The notes: generated by a model not told the origin, from the sequence alone. A stretch of DNA of 64,000 bases from Oceanobacillus iheyensis HTE831 (GCF_000011245.1 NC_004193.1:2582501-2646500), one strand, 5' to 3'. Shown: positions 25,915 through 35,779, counted from the first letter of the stretch. Numbers and translations: made by a program.

Positions 25915-27243
25915 CTATCGGTAAGCTTCAGCCGCTTTCTCTGCTTCCTCTACAAATTGTTCAGCCGTAGCATTTCCAAGCATTAATGACATTAACGCAT
26001 TACCTATCGGCGTCTCTAAATCTGCACTCATAGGGTGTGGCTTATTGTAAATTTGTACAATAGAAGGATCATTAATCATTTCATTTGCTTCTGTCAGATA
26101 GACAGGAACTTTATCACTTTGCGTTAAATCTACCTCTGTCAAATTCATGATCGCTCCAGTATGTTCCGAGAAGGATACCGCATACTCTCTTGTAAATACA
26201 AACTCGACGAATGCTTTTGCTGCTTCCGGATTCTCTGCATTCTCAGCTATTGCTAAAGGTCGTAAATCTGGAACAATCGCATATGGCTCTCCTGCCTCTT
26301 GCATTGGTGATGGGATAAATCCAAAATCAAATCCTTCCGGTATATCATTAGCCATCTCATTTGGTAGCCAGAATCCTACTGGTATAAATGCATTATCATG
26401 TAATAAGAAATTCATTTGTGATTGTGTATGATTTAACGCTCCCAAACCAGCATCAATCATCCCTTCATCAACCATCTGTTCCACGTTCTTCATAATTTCT
26501 AACGTTTCTTCACTACTCCAGGCTCCTGCTTCACCTTTTATTAAGTCAGATAGATATTCTTCTCCACCAGCAGCAGCAAATGCAGGGAATAACATCCCAC
26601 GAATAAAATAATACGGATGCTGACCGCTCGTTACAAAAGGCTCTATACCTTCACCATCTTTAATCTCTCTCATCGACTCCATAAATGATTCAAAATCTGT
26701 AGGAACTGCATACCCTTTTTCTTCAAATAATGCACGATCATACCAAGTTCCCCACGTGTCGAACACAAGAGGTAATGTATAAATTTCTCCATCATAATCA
26801 GACGGATTTACAATAAAACTCTCCTGTAACTTATCTCCACCTTCCAGTTCAATTCCATCTAACCATTCTGTAAGATTCATTAATTGACCATCTTCCACCA
26901 TTTGCGTTTCATTCGATCCTGCTCCATCAATATAAACAACATCTGGTGGATCATTAGAAACCCAACGTGATCGCATCTCTTCATTAATATTTGGACCGGC
27001 ATGCTCAACTATTTTCACATCGGGATATTCTTCTTGGAAATCTCCTATTACTTCTTTCCACCAAGCGTCCCCATATCCACCAACAAAATATTGTATTTCT
27101 AACTCTCCAGCAATCTCACCAGTTTGAGCTTCCCCTGTATTTCCATTATCTCCATCTTCTTCACTTTCTTCATCTGAGTTACAAGCTGCCAGTAAAAGCG
27201 AAATTACTAGTATTAAAATTAGTAAATACCAGCTTTTCTTCAT
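25915..27243 (-). CDS. CUT1 sugar-binding lipoprotein
   Basis: A 442-residue lipoprotein with a signal peptide and lipobox LLAAC, followed by an acidic linker and an extracellular solute-binding fold of the family 1 type (IVEHAGPNINEEMRSRW, WYDRALFEEKGYAVPTDFE, GAIMNLTEVD). It captures an oligosaccharide or sugar for the permeases downstream. The ATG at 27243 follows AAGGGGGAAG by about 8 nt. The preceding gene encodes a BadF-type hexosamine kinase, so an amino sugar is possible, but a terminator separates them. Confidence 0.87.
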   Translation of the reverse strand: MKKSWYLLILILVISLLLAACNSDEESEEDGDNGNTGEAQTGEIAGELEIQYFVGGYGDAWWKEVIGDFQEEYPDVKIVEHAGPNINEEMRSRWVSNDPPDVVYIDGAGSNETQMVEDGQLMNLTEWLDGIELEGGDKLQESFIVNPSDYDGEIYTLPLVFDTWGTWYDRALFEEKGYAVPTDFESFMESMREIKDGEGIEPFVTSGQHPYYFIRGMLFPAFAAAGGEEYLSDLIKGEAGAWSSEETLEIMKNVEQMVDEGMIDAGLGALNHTQSQMNFLLHDNAFIPVGFWLPNEMANDIPEGFDFGFIPSPMQEAGEPYAIVPDLRPLAIAENAENPEAAKAFVEFVFTREYAVSFSEHTGAIMNLTEVDLTQSDKVPVYLTEANEMINDPSIVQIYNKPHPMSADLETPIGNALMSLMLGNATAEQFVEEAEKAAEAYR

Positions 27244-27280
27244 CTGAAACTTCCCCCTTTTAATAAATAATCTATGAAAC

Positions 27281-27298
27281 ACATGGACCAACCCATGT
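27281..27298. promoter_or_regulatory. Palindrome upstream of the sugar importer
   Basis: ACATGG and CCATGT flank ACCAAC, a perfect 6-bp inverted repeat 38 bp before the binding-protein start. It could be a regulator site; no regulator gene is next to this importer. Confidence 0.3.
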
Positions 27299-27385
27299 AA
27301 TTTCCAATAATTTACAAAAATAGCTACTCAGGTTTTTATGTAAATCTAATAAAGTATACTTAGCTTATCTAATATTTATACTAAA

Positions 27386-27422
27386 AAAAGCTAGCAAATT
27401 ATTTCTAATTTGCTAGCTTTTC
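27386..27422 (-). terminator. Terminator of the BadF-type kinase gene
   Basis: AAAAGCTAGCAAATT pairs perfectly with AATTTGCTAGCTTTT around 6 nt and overlaps the stop codon at 27413. It separates the kinase from the importer genes. Confidence 0.85.
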
Positions 27423-28399
27423 TCCTTTAATTGATCAAAGGACTGCTGTATGTGTTGTCGAAATTCTTCTGTCAATTCATTATCAACTAATATTTGGGCA
27501 CCGATAATTGCTCCACCTACAGGAGGAAGACTTGGCTTTATCAATTCAATGGAAGAATTAGCAGCCAGCATTTCTTTTAAGTAAGTTTGGAGTAATTCTG
27601 CTTGAAATAACCCTCCACTTAAGATTACAGGAATGGGATTATCTTCACCTGAGTATAATTGATTAACGACAGTTTCAATCGACAGCGCAAGTTCATTTGC
27701 AGCTTCATATATTAATTGTTTTGCTAGTTGATCTTCCCTTATGGCTGCTTGGAATACCAATGGCGCAATCTTTGCTACTTCTTGTTTTACCTGATTAGTT
27801 TGATAGATAGTCGAAATAATTTCTTGTGGATCATCTGTTTTATAATGTTCTTGGAGCAACTCCAAAAGAATAGTAGGTTCTCCTCTACCATCAAAATAAC
27901 GTAGTGACACTTGTAGTGCTTTCATTCCTAATGCAGCACCACTACCTTCATCTCCAAATAAATATCCCCATCCACCTACACGTACTTCTTTTCCAGTCGG
28001 ATTAATTCCATAAGTTACCGAACCTGTTCCTGCTATTTGCACAATTCCTGATTCACCTAAAGTACCTGAATATAATGCATTTATCATATCAGGCAACACT
28101 AATTTTTTTTCAACGTGTGGTAATAATTCAAGTAACAAATTTTCCATCCAATACCTATTTTTCTCATATCCTGTTCCAGCAATTCCTGCAAAAACGGAGA
28201 TGATTTGGCTTACCTTTCCTCCACCCTGCATTTCTAATTTTTGGATTAACTGTTCAAATCGATCCTTAATTTCATCAGGTGAAGTAGCTTGTAAGTTAGA
28301 AGGTCCACCTTGAACGTGAGCAACAATATTCCCTCTATTATCAGATATTGCCATCGTGGTTGTTGAACCACCTCCATCAATTCCCAAACAATAGCTCAT
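27413..28399 (-). CDS. BadF/BadG/BcrA/BcrD-type kinase, probably N-acetylhexosamine kinase
   Basis: A 328-residue sugar kinase of the ASKHA fold. Phosphate-binding motifs are GIDGGGSTTTMAI (residues 6-18), AGTGSVTYGI and VGGWGYLFGDEGSGAALG, as in N-acetylglucosamine and N-acetylmuramic acid kinases (MurK/NagK). It would phosphorylate the imported amino sugar in the cytoplasm. AGGAGGAG lies 5 nt before the ATG. Its position before a CUT1 importer suggests amino-sugar uptake, yet no deacetylase or etherase is nearby. Confidence 0.82.
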   Translation of the reverse strand: MSYCLGIDGGGSTTTMAISDNRGNIVAHVQGGPSNLQATSPDEIKDRFEQLIQKLEMQGGGKVSQIISVFAGIAGTGYEKNRYWMENLLLELLPHVEKKLVLPDMINALYSGTLGESGIVQIAGTGSVTYGINPTGKEVRVGGWGYLFGDEGSGAALGMKALQVSLRYFDGRGEPTILLELLQEHYKTDDPQEIISTIYQTNQVKQEVAKIAPLVFQAAIREDQLAKQLIYEAANELALSIETVVNQLYSGEDNPIPVILSGGLFQAELLQTYLKEMLAANSSIELIKPSLPPVGGAIIGAQILVDNELTEEFRQHIQQSFDQLKEKS

Positions 28400-28469
28400 T
28401 CGAACTCCTCCTTTGCTTGGTTAATCTTATGCTTATCCCTGTTCAAATTATGTCAGTAACATAGGATGC

Positions 28470-28560
28470 TACAGTTAACTTAATAAGAAGAGCACTGTCA
28501 AGCACTGTTATTCTAAGAAGAACCCGCCGTTTTCTACTACAATCAACTCTATGTTTTACT
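28470..28560. repeat. Degenerate family B repeat fragment
   Basis: AATAAGAAGAGCACTGTCAAG and CCGCCGTTTTCTACTACAATCA resemble the AAGAAGAACACTTTTCAAG and TCGCCGTCTTCCATCACAATTA parts of the copies at 38638 and 226. It is clearly decayed. The rest of 28400-28690 shows no gene. Confidence 0.35.
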
Positions 28561-28647
28561 ACAACCCAAATATTTTTTCATAAATTAGCATTAAGCTAAA
28601 ATACTTCGTTTTTGGAGGAACCAGCCAAATATGAATTTGACTCAAAT

Positions 28648-28685
28648 AAAAAAATTGCCGAAAAAGTTATACTCGACAATTTTGA
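28648..28685 (-). terminator. Terminator of the alpha-glucosidase gene
   Basis: AAAATTG-CGA pairs with TCG-CAATTTT, with A and T runs outside; it ends 6 nt before the stop of the minus-strand gene. It closes the mdx operon. Confidence 0.65.
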
Positions 28686-28690
28686 TTTGT

Positions 28691-30349
28691 TCATTTTTTA
28701 GTTATTTGATAGACTCTTGCTTCATATGGCTGTAATTCTCCATTAACTGCTGCTTCATAATTACTTAATAGTAATGACCTTTCCATCTTAGCTAAAGAAG
28801 ATGGTAGTTCAAAACTACATTTTTCAGGAAATAAGTTAATAAAAACAACGAATTGTTTCTCATCCAATGTTCTCGTATAAGCGTAAATTTGCGAATGATT
28901 CTCTAAAATTAAATCATAACCACCATAAATTAGCGTTTCATGTTGTTTTCGTAGTTCAATCAATTTACGATAATAATGATATATTGAATCTAAATCATTC
29001 AATTGCTGTTCAACATTTATACTAGTATAATTATCATTCACTTTTAACCAGGGATTCCCACTGGTAAACCCAGCATTTTTGGAATTATTCCACTGCATTG
29101 GAGTACGAGAATTATCTCTCCCCGTCTTCCATATAATCTCAAGTACTTCTTTGGAAGACGCTCCCTCTTGCATCATTTCTTCATAAAGATTTTTAGCATC
29201 TATATCATCATAATCTTCGATGGAAGGATAGTGGACATTTGTCATACCAATTTCTTGTCCCTGGTAAATAAACGGTGTACCTTGCATAAGAAAATAAAGA
29301 GTAGCCAATGCTTTCGCAGATTCTATATGATATGTCTTTGGGTCACCCCAACTAGAAATTGATCTTGGTTGATCATGATTTTCTAAAAATAATGCATTCC
29401 AACCGACAGATTCTAGACCTTTTTGCCATTTGGTTAACGTTTCTTTTAAAGCTTTCAAGTCTAATCCATTATCCGTATTTTTTCCCCATAAGTCCAAATG
29501 TTCAAATTGAAATATCATATTGAATACACCATTATCCTCGCCAACCCATTCATCCGCCTGTGAAATAGATACCCCATTTGCTTCCCCAACAGTCATAATA
29601 TCATAGTTATCTAATGTCTTTTCTTTAAATTCTTGCAAGAATATCTGTATTCCATCACGATTCATATGGCCTTCAAAGGAAGGAACATACTTTTTATTTT
29701 CTGGATTAGGAAGATTTGGAAAGTCAGCTGTCTTTTTAATATGAGAAATAGCGTCTACTCGGAAGCCATCGATTCCTTTGTCTAACCACCAATTTACCAT
29801 ATCGTATAACTCTTCTCTCACCTTTGGGTTTTCCCAATTAAGGTCAGGCTGTTTTTTGGAGAAAATATGCATAAAATATTCATCTGTCTTTTTATCATAT
29901 TTCCAAGCAGAACCTCCAAATATAGAAGCCCAATTATTCGGTTCCAGATTGTTTTCACTTGAACGCCAAATATAATAATCACGATATGGATTATCTTTAG
30001 ATGATCGAGATTCTATAAACCAAGGATGCTCATCAGATGTATGGTTAATCACTAAATCCATTATCAGACGCATGCCACGATGATGAACTTGTTCTAATAG
30101 TTCATCAAAATCCTCCATGGTGCCAAACTCATCCATAATGTCTTGATAATCACTGATATCATATCCATTATCATCATTAGGTGATTCATAAATAGGACTA
30201 ACCCAAATAACATCAATACCAAGGCCCTTAATATAATCTAACTTTGAAATAATTCCTTGTATATCACCAATACCGTCACCGTTTGAATCCATAAAGCTCC
30301 TTGGATATATTTGATAGGTAACTGCTTCTTTCCACCATATTTTATTCAT
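28691..30349 (-). CDS. malL: GH13_31 alpha-glucosidase (MalL-like)
   Basis: A 552-residue cytoplasmic glucosidase of the oligo-1,6-glucosidase/alpha-glucosidase group. Catalytic residues are Asp199 (GFRVDAISHI), Glu256 (VGEANGV) and Asp326 (LENHDQPR); TYQIYPRSFMDSNGDGIGD opens the barrel. The residue after Asp199 is Ala, where isomaltase-type enzymes have Val, which suggests preference for alpha-1,4 links. The ATG at 30349 has AAGGAGG 9 nt upstream; the ATG 69 nt earlier does not. It is the last gene after mdxR and splits imported maltodextrins to glucose. Specificity is inference. Confidence 0.88.
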   Translation of the reverse strand: MNKIWWKEAVTYQIYPRSFMDSNGDGIGDIQGIISKLDYIKGLGIDVIWVSPIYESPNDDNGYDISDYQDIMDEFGTMEDFDELLEQVHHRGMRLIMDLVINHTSDEHPWFIESRSSKDNPYRDYYIWRSSENNLEPNNWASIFGGSAWKYDKKTDEYFMHIFSKKQPDLNWENPKVREELYDMVNWWLDKGIDGFRVDAISHIKKTADFPNLPNPENKKYVPSFEGHMNRDGIQIFLQEFKEKTLDNYDIMTVGEANGVSISQADEWVGEDNGVFNMIFQFEHLDLWGKNTDNGLDLKALKETLTKWQKGLESVGWNALFLENHDQPRSISSWGDPKTYHIESAKALATLYFLMQGTPFIYQGQEIGMTNVHYPSIEDYDDIDAKNLYEEMMQEGASSKEVLEIIWKTGRDNSRTPMQWNNSKNAGFTSGNPWLKVNDNYTSINVEQQLNDLDSIYHYYRKLIELRKQHETLIYGGYDLILENHSQIYAYTRTLDEKQFVVFINLFPEKCSFELPSSLAKMERSLLLSNYEAAVNGELQPYEARVYQITKK

Positions 30350-30628
30350 ATAATTGATCCTCCTTGGATATGAAATAGTAAAATTAATTCGAAGTTGAAG
30401 GAATGGTGTTACGTACATGTTATCACGAAGTCAAATCAATCCATCAATTATAGTAAAACTTTATCAACGGGAGTTTTCGTTCTTGCCCTGAATGTTCATA
30501 ACTTGCAGTTACTAGTGTTCTAACTTTTCTTCTTTCCTTAATACGCATTGTCTTAAAATGGGATATTACTCCCCAGTACTGCGAAAAAAATGGAGAGTGC
30601 ATACACCCCCCTTCTTTCAACTATTCTT
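30350..30628. other. Gap between mdxR and the alpha-glucosidase gene
   Basis: This 279-bp space has no gene. TTGATAAAG...TATAAT occurs on the minus strand near 30450 but with a spacing too short for sigma-A. No hairpin that would stop transcription from mdxR is clear. Confidence 0.4.
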
Positions 30629-31645
30629 TTATGAATTTCTTTTTACAGAATCTCGATAGATAATATAATGCGGAATAATGATTCGTTTCGGATCATCTAT
30701 CCCAATTTTTTTTTCGATAATAGCCTTTGCTGATTCTACGCCAAGTTTATAGATTTGAATATCTATCGTTGTTAAAGCAGGATGAATTATTTCTGAAAGA
30801 TAAGCGTTATTAAAACTTACTAAGGAAATATCCTCTGGTACACTTAATCCCGACTCTTCTAACATTCCAATTACACCAATACTAATTAAATCATCACTTA
30901 CTACGACTGCATCAGGTCTCTCAGGTAAACGAAGAATTTTTTCCACTGCTTCTTTTCCACCAGATTTTAAAAACTCTGTATGAATTAGATACTCTTCTAA
31001 TATTGGTATATCCGCTTTTTTAAGTGCATTAGTATAACCTTGCATACGATCTATAGTAACGACTAAATCTTTTGCGCCACCAATAAAAGCGATTCGATTG
31101 TGACCAGTCTCAATTAAATGGGAAGTGATATCTTCTCCAGCCTGAATGTTATCATTATCTACATATGTGATTCTATCATTAAGCTCTTGAGGTTTACCTA
31201 CAATTACAAATGGGAAGCCTTTTTCCACTAGGAATTGAGTTACCCGATCATTCAAACGAGAATATAACAATATAATTCCGTCTACATAACTCCCTAATAC
31301 AATTCTTTGTACTTCAGCATAAATCTCTTCTTCTGTTTGACCAGAGGAAAGCATCATAGAATATTGAAGTTTATGTGTAACAGATCCAATTCCTCGTAAT
31401 ATTTCTGAGAAAAATGGGTTTTGTAATGATTTATCTGCAGAAGAAGGTAATATCACCCCAATTGTTTTTGTTGATTTAACTGCTAAATTACGTGCAGTCA
31501 TATTAGGAAAATAACCTAAATCCTCCATCGCTTTTCTTACCTTTGCCTTTGTTTCTTCACTAATACGTGAATTATCAGCAATTACTCTTGAAACTGTTGA
31601 TGGGGATACACCTGTCGCTTTGGCAATATCTTTTATCGTAACCAT
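30629..31645 (-). CDS. mdxR: LacI-family maltodextrin regulator (MdxR/MalR)
   Basis: A 338-residue LacI/GalR regulator. The N-terminal helix-turn-helix is [20 protein letters not shown], with the hinge helix ending near LAVKSTKTIG, then a periplasmic-binding-like sugar domain. It matches the MalR/MdxR type by its setting directly after mdxG. AGAAGGTG lies 6 nt before the ATG. The palindrome GCAACCGGTTGC before mdxE is the likely operator. Confidence 0.85.
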   Translation of the reverse strand: MVTIKDIAKATGVSPSTVSRVIADNSRISEETKAKVRKAMEDLGYFPNMTARNLAVKSTKTIGVILPSSADKSLQNPFFSEILRGIGSVTHKLQYSMMLSSGQTEEEIYAEVQRIVLGSYVDGIILLYSRLNDRVTQFLVEKGFPFVIVGKPQELNDRITYVDNDNIQAGEDITSHLIETGHNRIAFIGGAKDLVVTIDRMQGYTNALKKADIPILEEYLIHTEFLKSGGKEAVEKILRLPERPDAVVVSDDLISIGVIGMLEESGLSVPEDISLVSFNNAYLSEIIHPALTTIDIQIYKLGVESAKAIIEKKIGIDDPKRIIIPHYIIYRDSVKRNS

Positions 31646-31698
31646 TCTTTCACCTTCTAGCTGTTATTTACAACATATACTTCGTATATTACTCTATT

Positions 31699-32538
31699 CT
31701 ACCCTTTTGTTCCACCTGCTGCTAACCCTGATATGAGATAACGTTGCAAAAATAAATAAATTACTGCTATTGGAACTGCTACCAAGACAGAACCAGCCGC
31801 AAAACGTGTAAAGTTATTCGAGAATTGGTCATTAATGAAGTTATATAGACCAACTGCTAATGTGTAATTTTCTTCACTCGAAAGTACGATAGATGGGAGT
31901 AAAAAGTCAAATAGCGGTGCCATGAAATTAAATAAAGCTACTACTGCCAAGATTGGTTTTGCTAAAGGTAGCATGATACTCCAAAATACTTTCAGGTGAC
32001 CTGCTCCATCAATTCTTGCTGCCTCATCTAATTCTCTTGGAATTGTATCAAAATACCCTTTCACTAACCAAGCATTGAATGGTATTTGTCCTCCTAAATA
32101 GATAAGAATTAGTCCAAATAAAGAATCTAATAAACCAATCATATTTAAAAAGATATATAATGCCACCATTGCCATCATTACAGGAAACATTTGCAATAAC
32201 AGAAATACATACAAACCATTTTTCCTACCTACAAATTGATATCTTGAAAAAGCATATGCAACCAATGCTGTTAAAACAACACTACCGATTGCGTTAGCAA
32301 TAGACACAATAAGAGAATTTTTATACCATAATAAATAATCACTCTCGGGGCTAAATAGCCATTTATAATGATCTAAAGAGAAATTTTCTGGAATAATACT
32401 AGATGAGTATAGACTCGTACTTTGGTTAAATGACATTCCAATTGTCCAAACTAAGGGATAAAAGATAATTGCTGCTACAATAGCGATAATCAAGTAAATA
32501 CCGGTTACCTCTAATTTTGATTTTCGACTTGAGTTCAT
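31699..32538 (-). CDS. mdxG: Maltodextrin ABC permease MdxG
   Basis: A 279-residue permease of the MalG type, with six helices, EAA loop DEAARIDGAGHLKVFWSIMLPL and the usual C-terminal GLAAGGTKG. It forms the channel with MdxF. Its ATG shares a base with the mdxF stop (TAATG), so translation is coupled. It keeps the mdxF-mdxG-regulator order of Bacillus maltodextrin clusters. Confidence 0.9.
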   Translation of the reverse strand: MNSSRKSKLEVTGIYLIIAIVAAIIFYPLVWTIGMSFNQSTSLYSSSIIPENFSLDHYKWLFSPESDYLLWYKNSLIVSIANAIGSVVLTALVAYAFSRYQFVGRKNGLYVFLLLQMFPVMMAMVALYIFLNMIGLLDSLFGLILIYLGGQIPFNAWLVKGYFDTIPRELDEAARIDGAGHLKVFWSIMLPLAKPILAVVALFNFMAPLFDFLLPSIVLSSEENYTLAVGLYNFINDQFSNNFTRFAAGSVLVAVPIAVIYLFLQRYLISGLAAGGTKG

Positions 32539-33860
32539 TATATTTCACCCTCTTCTTTAAACGATCTTGTCTTCCTAAACTGGTAAAAAGCAAAGGCAGA
32601 TACAATTAACCCCATGATGATAGATATCACAGCTGCCATCGAGTAATTATTTGTATCAAATGTTAGTTTATATACCCAAGAAATAAGTATATCGGTCCCA
32701 CCTGCATTTTGTCCTCTTACTGGAGGACCTCCTTCATTAAATAGATAAATAATGTTAAAGTTATTAAAGTTCTGCGCATATTGCATAATTAATAGCGGTG
32801 CAACAGCAAACATTACATGCGGAAATGTGATGTTTTTAAATTTTTGGAAACGAGAAGCTCCGTCAATGTCAGCAGCCTCATACCAATCTTTTGATACACT
32901 TTGCAGAATTCCTGTAATTAAGGCAAAGATAAACGGAAATCCTAGCCATGTTTGGATCATTATAATCGCAATCCTACTGTAGAATGGATCACTTAACCAA
33001 GCAATGCCTTCTCCACCAAATAACGGAATAATTATGTCTCTGTTAATTGCTCCAAAATCATCATTGAACATAGCTGCAAATACTAATATTGTTACAAAAG
33101 CCGGAACCGCCCATGGTAAAATCAATATTGTTCTAATTAATTTTTTAAATTTGACACGAGGATCATTTACTAATACAGCTAAGAAGAATCCTAGAGCAAT
33201 CTGTAATGTAGTTGCAACTACTGTCCAAACAATTGTCCATGAAAAAACACTTAAGAATGTATCCTGCCAAATTGGTACAGTAAATAAATTTTTAAAATTA
33301 TCTAACCCTACCCAATCTACTAAATTACGTGGAGGTGAATTATATAAATCATAATTTGTAAAAGCTAATAAAATCGAAAATAACAAAGGAAAAATAACGA
33401 CAAAAATCATTAATATTAATCCGGGGAAAGTCATTAAATATGGAAAAGAATAATCATAGATTTCTTTGATAGATTGACGGAACTTGAGTGGCTTCCATCC
33501 TGATCTAACTTTTTTAGCTTGTTTTCTTGCATCTATAACATTAAATACATACAAGGTTATTACGATAATTGTTACAATTAATGATAAAACCCCTAATACT
33601 AACAAACGAATAGAGTGATCCGTTCCTGGTATAGTTCCTAATGTTCGTAATCCCCATAACCCAAAGTTAATTGTTTCCAACGATGTAATGATAAAGGCAA
33701 TTTCTATCACCATAAAAGAGATACCTTTTAAAAATCGACGATTATATAATTGACCTAGACCAGCAAAGAGAATAGATAATATCATCGCTACGGTAGGATT
33801 ATGTTTATTATATTTTTTTTCCTTTTTCTCGTGATTCTGAGGTTCTGATGGATCAAACAT
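32538..33860 (-). CDS. mdxF: Maltodextrin ABC permease MdxF
   Basis: A 440-residue MalF-type permease. The first 120 residues carry extra helices beginning PTVAMILSILFAGLGQLYNR, an N-terminal extension that B. subtilis MdxF also has. The core has EAA loop YEAADIDGASRFQKFKNITFPH. AGGAGGG lies 7 nt before the ATG. It is separated from mdxE by a 499-bp region with an inverted-repeat element. Confidence 0.9.
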   Translation of the reverse strand: MFDPSEPQNHEKKEKKYNKHNPTVAMILSILFAGLGQLYNRRFLKGISFMVIEIAFIITSLETINFGLWGLRTLGTIPGTDHSIRLLVLGVLSLIVTIIVITLYVFNVIDARKQAKKVRSGWKPLKFRQSIKEIYDYSFPYLMTFPGLILMIFVVIFPLLFSILLAFTNYDLYNSPPRNLVDWVGLDNFKNLFTVPIWQDTFLSVFSWTIVWTVVATTLQIALGFFLAVLVNDPRVKFKKLIRTILILPWAVPAFVTILVFAAMFNDDFGAINRDIIIPLFGGEGIAWLSDPFYSRIAIIMIQTWLGFPFIFALITGILQSVSKDWYEAADIDGASRFQKFKNITFPHVMFAVAPLLIMQYAQNFNNFNIIYLFNEGGPPVRGQNAGGTDILISWVYKLTFDTNNYSMAAVISIIMGLIVSAFAFYQFRKTRSFKEEGEI

Positions 33861-34141
33861 TCAATTTCCCTCCTTATAGACTAAATTTCTATGTGAATGA
33901 ATCAATTTCATAATAAGATTTTGATGTGAAATCCATCTCTTGTTATGCTTGCTGGAGTCGCCATCTTTCATTACAATCAAAGCCAAAGAATTGCTAAAAC
34001 TAATACTAATATATAAAGAACACTGAAATGTTCGTTTTTTAAATAAAACTTAGCAGTTATGAATTAATTCAAGTAACATTAAATAATGTATTTTATTCCA
34101 CTGAATTCACTCAATATTTCATTTTTTATGCTTGCATCTAT
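33861..34141. other. Left part of the mdxE-mdxF gap
   Basis: No gene is seen. At 33946-33990 CTGGAGTCGCCATCTTTCAT and ACAATCAAAGCCAA match the family B fragment at 270-313. The rest is AT-rich sequence without recognised signals. Confidence 0.4.
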
Positions 34142-34360
34142 GAGGTTGGAACATAACAAAAAGTTTTAGTCAAAAGTCCAATGAAAGCTAGAATAAGCGT
34201 AAGAAATATACGGAGACTACTATGGAAAAAAAACTAGGCGAGCCCCCGGAATTCGGAGCATCCGGAGGCTCACCAGCCGCCTTAGAATAAGAGCAGTATA
34301 TTTCTGAAGCGGGATTTTCAATACCTATTCACCTATAAGTAAATACTTTTTCTCAACCTC
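34142..34360. repeat. Inverted repeat element (family B) between mdxE and mdxF
   Basis: The element opens GAGGTTGGAACATAAC and closes TTTTTCTCAACCTC, so the ends are inverted repeats. The middle carries a GC-rich core, GAGCCCCCGGAATTCGGAGC...GGCTCACCAGCCGCC, also seen at 22876-22945. Its right arm abuts the stop codon of mdxE. A related element lies in the same place in the importer operon at 45560. Confidence 0.65.
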
Positions 34361-35637
34361 TAGTTACTGCCACCACTTGCATCAATATTTGTTTGAACCT
34401 GTTCTAGTGCTTCTTCCAGTACTGTTTTAGGATCTTCTCCTTCAGCCAGGAATTGTAAAGCATTATTCATCGGCTCCCAAACTTGTGCCATCTCTGGAGC
34501 ACTTGGCATAGGAAACCCATGTTCAATCTGCTCAGCAAATGCAGCATAAATCGGGTCTTCTATATTACTTAAAGCTTTTGCATTTGGCGGTAATTCCCCT
34601 GCAATCTCAAAATACTCACCTTGATTTTCTTCATTCGTCATAAATACCGCTAATTCTTTTGCCCACTCTTTATTCTCAGAGTAATAAGATACCATCCAAG
34701 ATTTCACACCAACAAACGTTTCTGTTGGTTGATCATTAATCATAGGAAATGGTGCGAATCCTAAATCTTCACCTAACGCTTCCTTATAGCCAGGAACGCT
34801 CCATGGACCACTAATTACTGAACCAACTTTTCCTTCTGTAAATAATCCATCGATTACATCACCAGTAGTTGAGGTCGGAATCTTACCTTCTCCAAAGAAG
34901 GATTGATACAATTCTGCTCCCTCAATTGCACCATCATTTGCTAACCCAATGTCTTCTATATCATAGTTCCCAGTATCTCCTCCAAAGATATAAGCGCCAT
35001 AATTTTTAAAGAATGGAAAATTAAAATATAAGTCATTTGGACGCATTAAAAATCCAAATTGATCTTCTGAAGGATTTGAATTTTCTTCTAGAACTGTAAG
35101 TAAATCTTCAATTGTTTCAGGAGCTTCTTCTTGTAATGCTTTATTGTAAAAAATCCCATAAGTCTCAATTACTGCAGGTATTCCATAAATGTTTGTATTT
35201 CCATCATACGTATACGTAACTGCTTCTACTGCAGTATCTACATACTCATTTAATTGTTCATCTGTCAGGTCTACAGGCTCTGCTAAACCTTGAGCAACAA
35301 TATTTCCAATACGGTCATGAGGCTGAAAAAATAGGTCTGGACCATTTCCTTCTGGACCAGCTAATGATAATTCTTGCATTTGATCAAGCATTGATTTTGT
35401 TTCTAATTTAACTTGAATTCCTTCTTGTTCTTCAAACTTCTGAGTAATATTCTCTATCGCTTCAATTTGTTCTTCTTGATCATTTACCCAGATTACTAAT
35501 TCATCTGGTTTTTCAGCAGCTTTTCCACTGCTATCTCCTTCACTACCTGCTTCTTCGTCTCGTTCAGGTGCACAAGCAACCAACAAAATAGATAAGCCTA
35601 GAATTGCAATTAATAAAAACCTCAAGTTTTTCTTCAT
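34360..35637 (-). CDS. mdxE: Maltodextrin-binding lipoprotein MdxE
   Basis: A 425-residue lipoprotein with lipobox LLVACAP and a MalE-type binding fold (ELVIWVNDQEEQIEAIENIT, GNTNIYGIPAVIETYGIFYN, VGSVISGPWSVPGYKEALG). It presents maltodextrins to MdxFG. AGGGGGAG lies 6 nt before the ATG. Upstream are a TATAAT at 35681-35686, a LacI-type palindrome and a cre box, so it is probably induced by maltodextrin and repressed by glucose. Confidence 0.9.
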   Translation of the reverse strand: MKKNLRFLLIAILGLSILLVACAPERDEEAGSEGDSSGKAAEKPDELVIWVNDQEEQIEAIENITQKFEEQEGIQVKLETKSMLDQMQELSLAGPEGNGPDLFFQPHDRIGNIVAQGLAEPVDLTDEQLNEYVDTAVEAVTYTYDGNTNIYGIPAVIETYGIFYNKALQEEAPETIEDLLTVLEENSNPSEDQFGFLMRPNDLYFNFPFFKNYGAYIFGGDTGNYDIEDIGLANDGAIEGAELYQSFFGEGKIPTSTTGDVIDGLFTEGKVGSVISGPWSVPGYKEALGEDLGFAPFPMINDQPTETFVGVKSWMVSYYSENKEWAKELAVFMTNEENQGEYFEIAGELPPNAKALSNIEDPIYAAFAEQIEHGFPMPSAPEMAQVWEPMNNALQFLAEGEDPKTVLEEALEQVQTNIDASGGSN

Positions 35638-35680
35638 TCGTACTCCCCCTATTATTGTTTAATCCAATGTACGACTCCGT

Positions 35681-35705
35681 ATTATACGTTTGCGCAACCG
35701 GTTGC
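35681..35705 (-). promoter_or_regulatory. mdxE promoter -10 and MdxR-type operator
   Basis: The palindrome GCAACCGGTTGC (35694-35705) is a typical LacI-family operator. On the minus strand TATAAT (35681-35686) lies 7 nt downstream of it, so the operator covers the -35 region of mdxE. No good -35 is visible. Confidence 0.65.
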
Positions 35706-35746
35706 ACATTGTTTACAATTTAATTTTATACGAAACCAAATTTTTA

Positions 35747-35760
35747 CGCAAGCGCTTTCA
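35747..35760. promoter_or_regulatory. cre-like box between mdxE and neopullulanase
   Basis: On the minus strand TGAAAGCGCTTGCG keeps the cre core TGAAAGCGCT but differs at the last positions from TGWAANCGNTNWCA. It lies between the divergent promoters and could control both. Confidence 0.55.
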
Positions 35761-35779
35761 CAAAATATTTTTGAATTTA

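Noticed and set aside
30440..30480. TTGATA...TATAAT on the minus strand before the alpha-glucosidase
   Set aside because: Spacing between the boxes is about 9 bp, too short for a sigma-A promoter.
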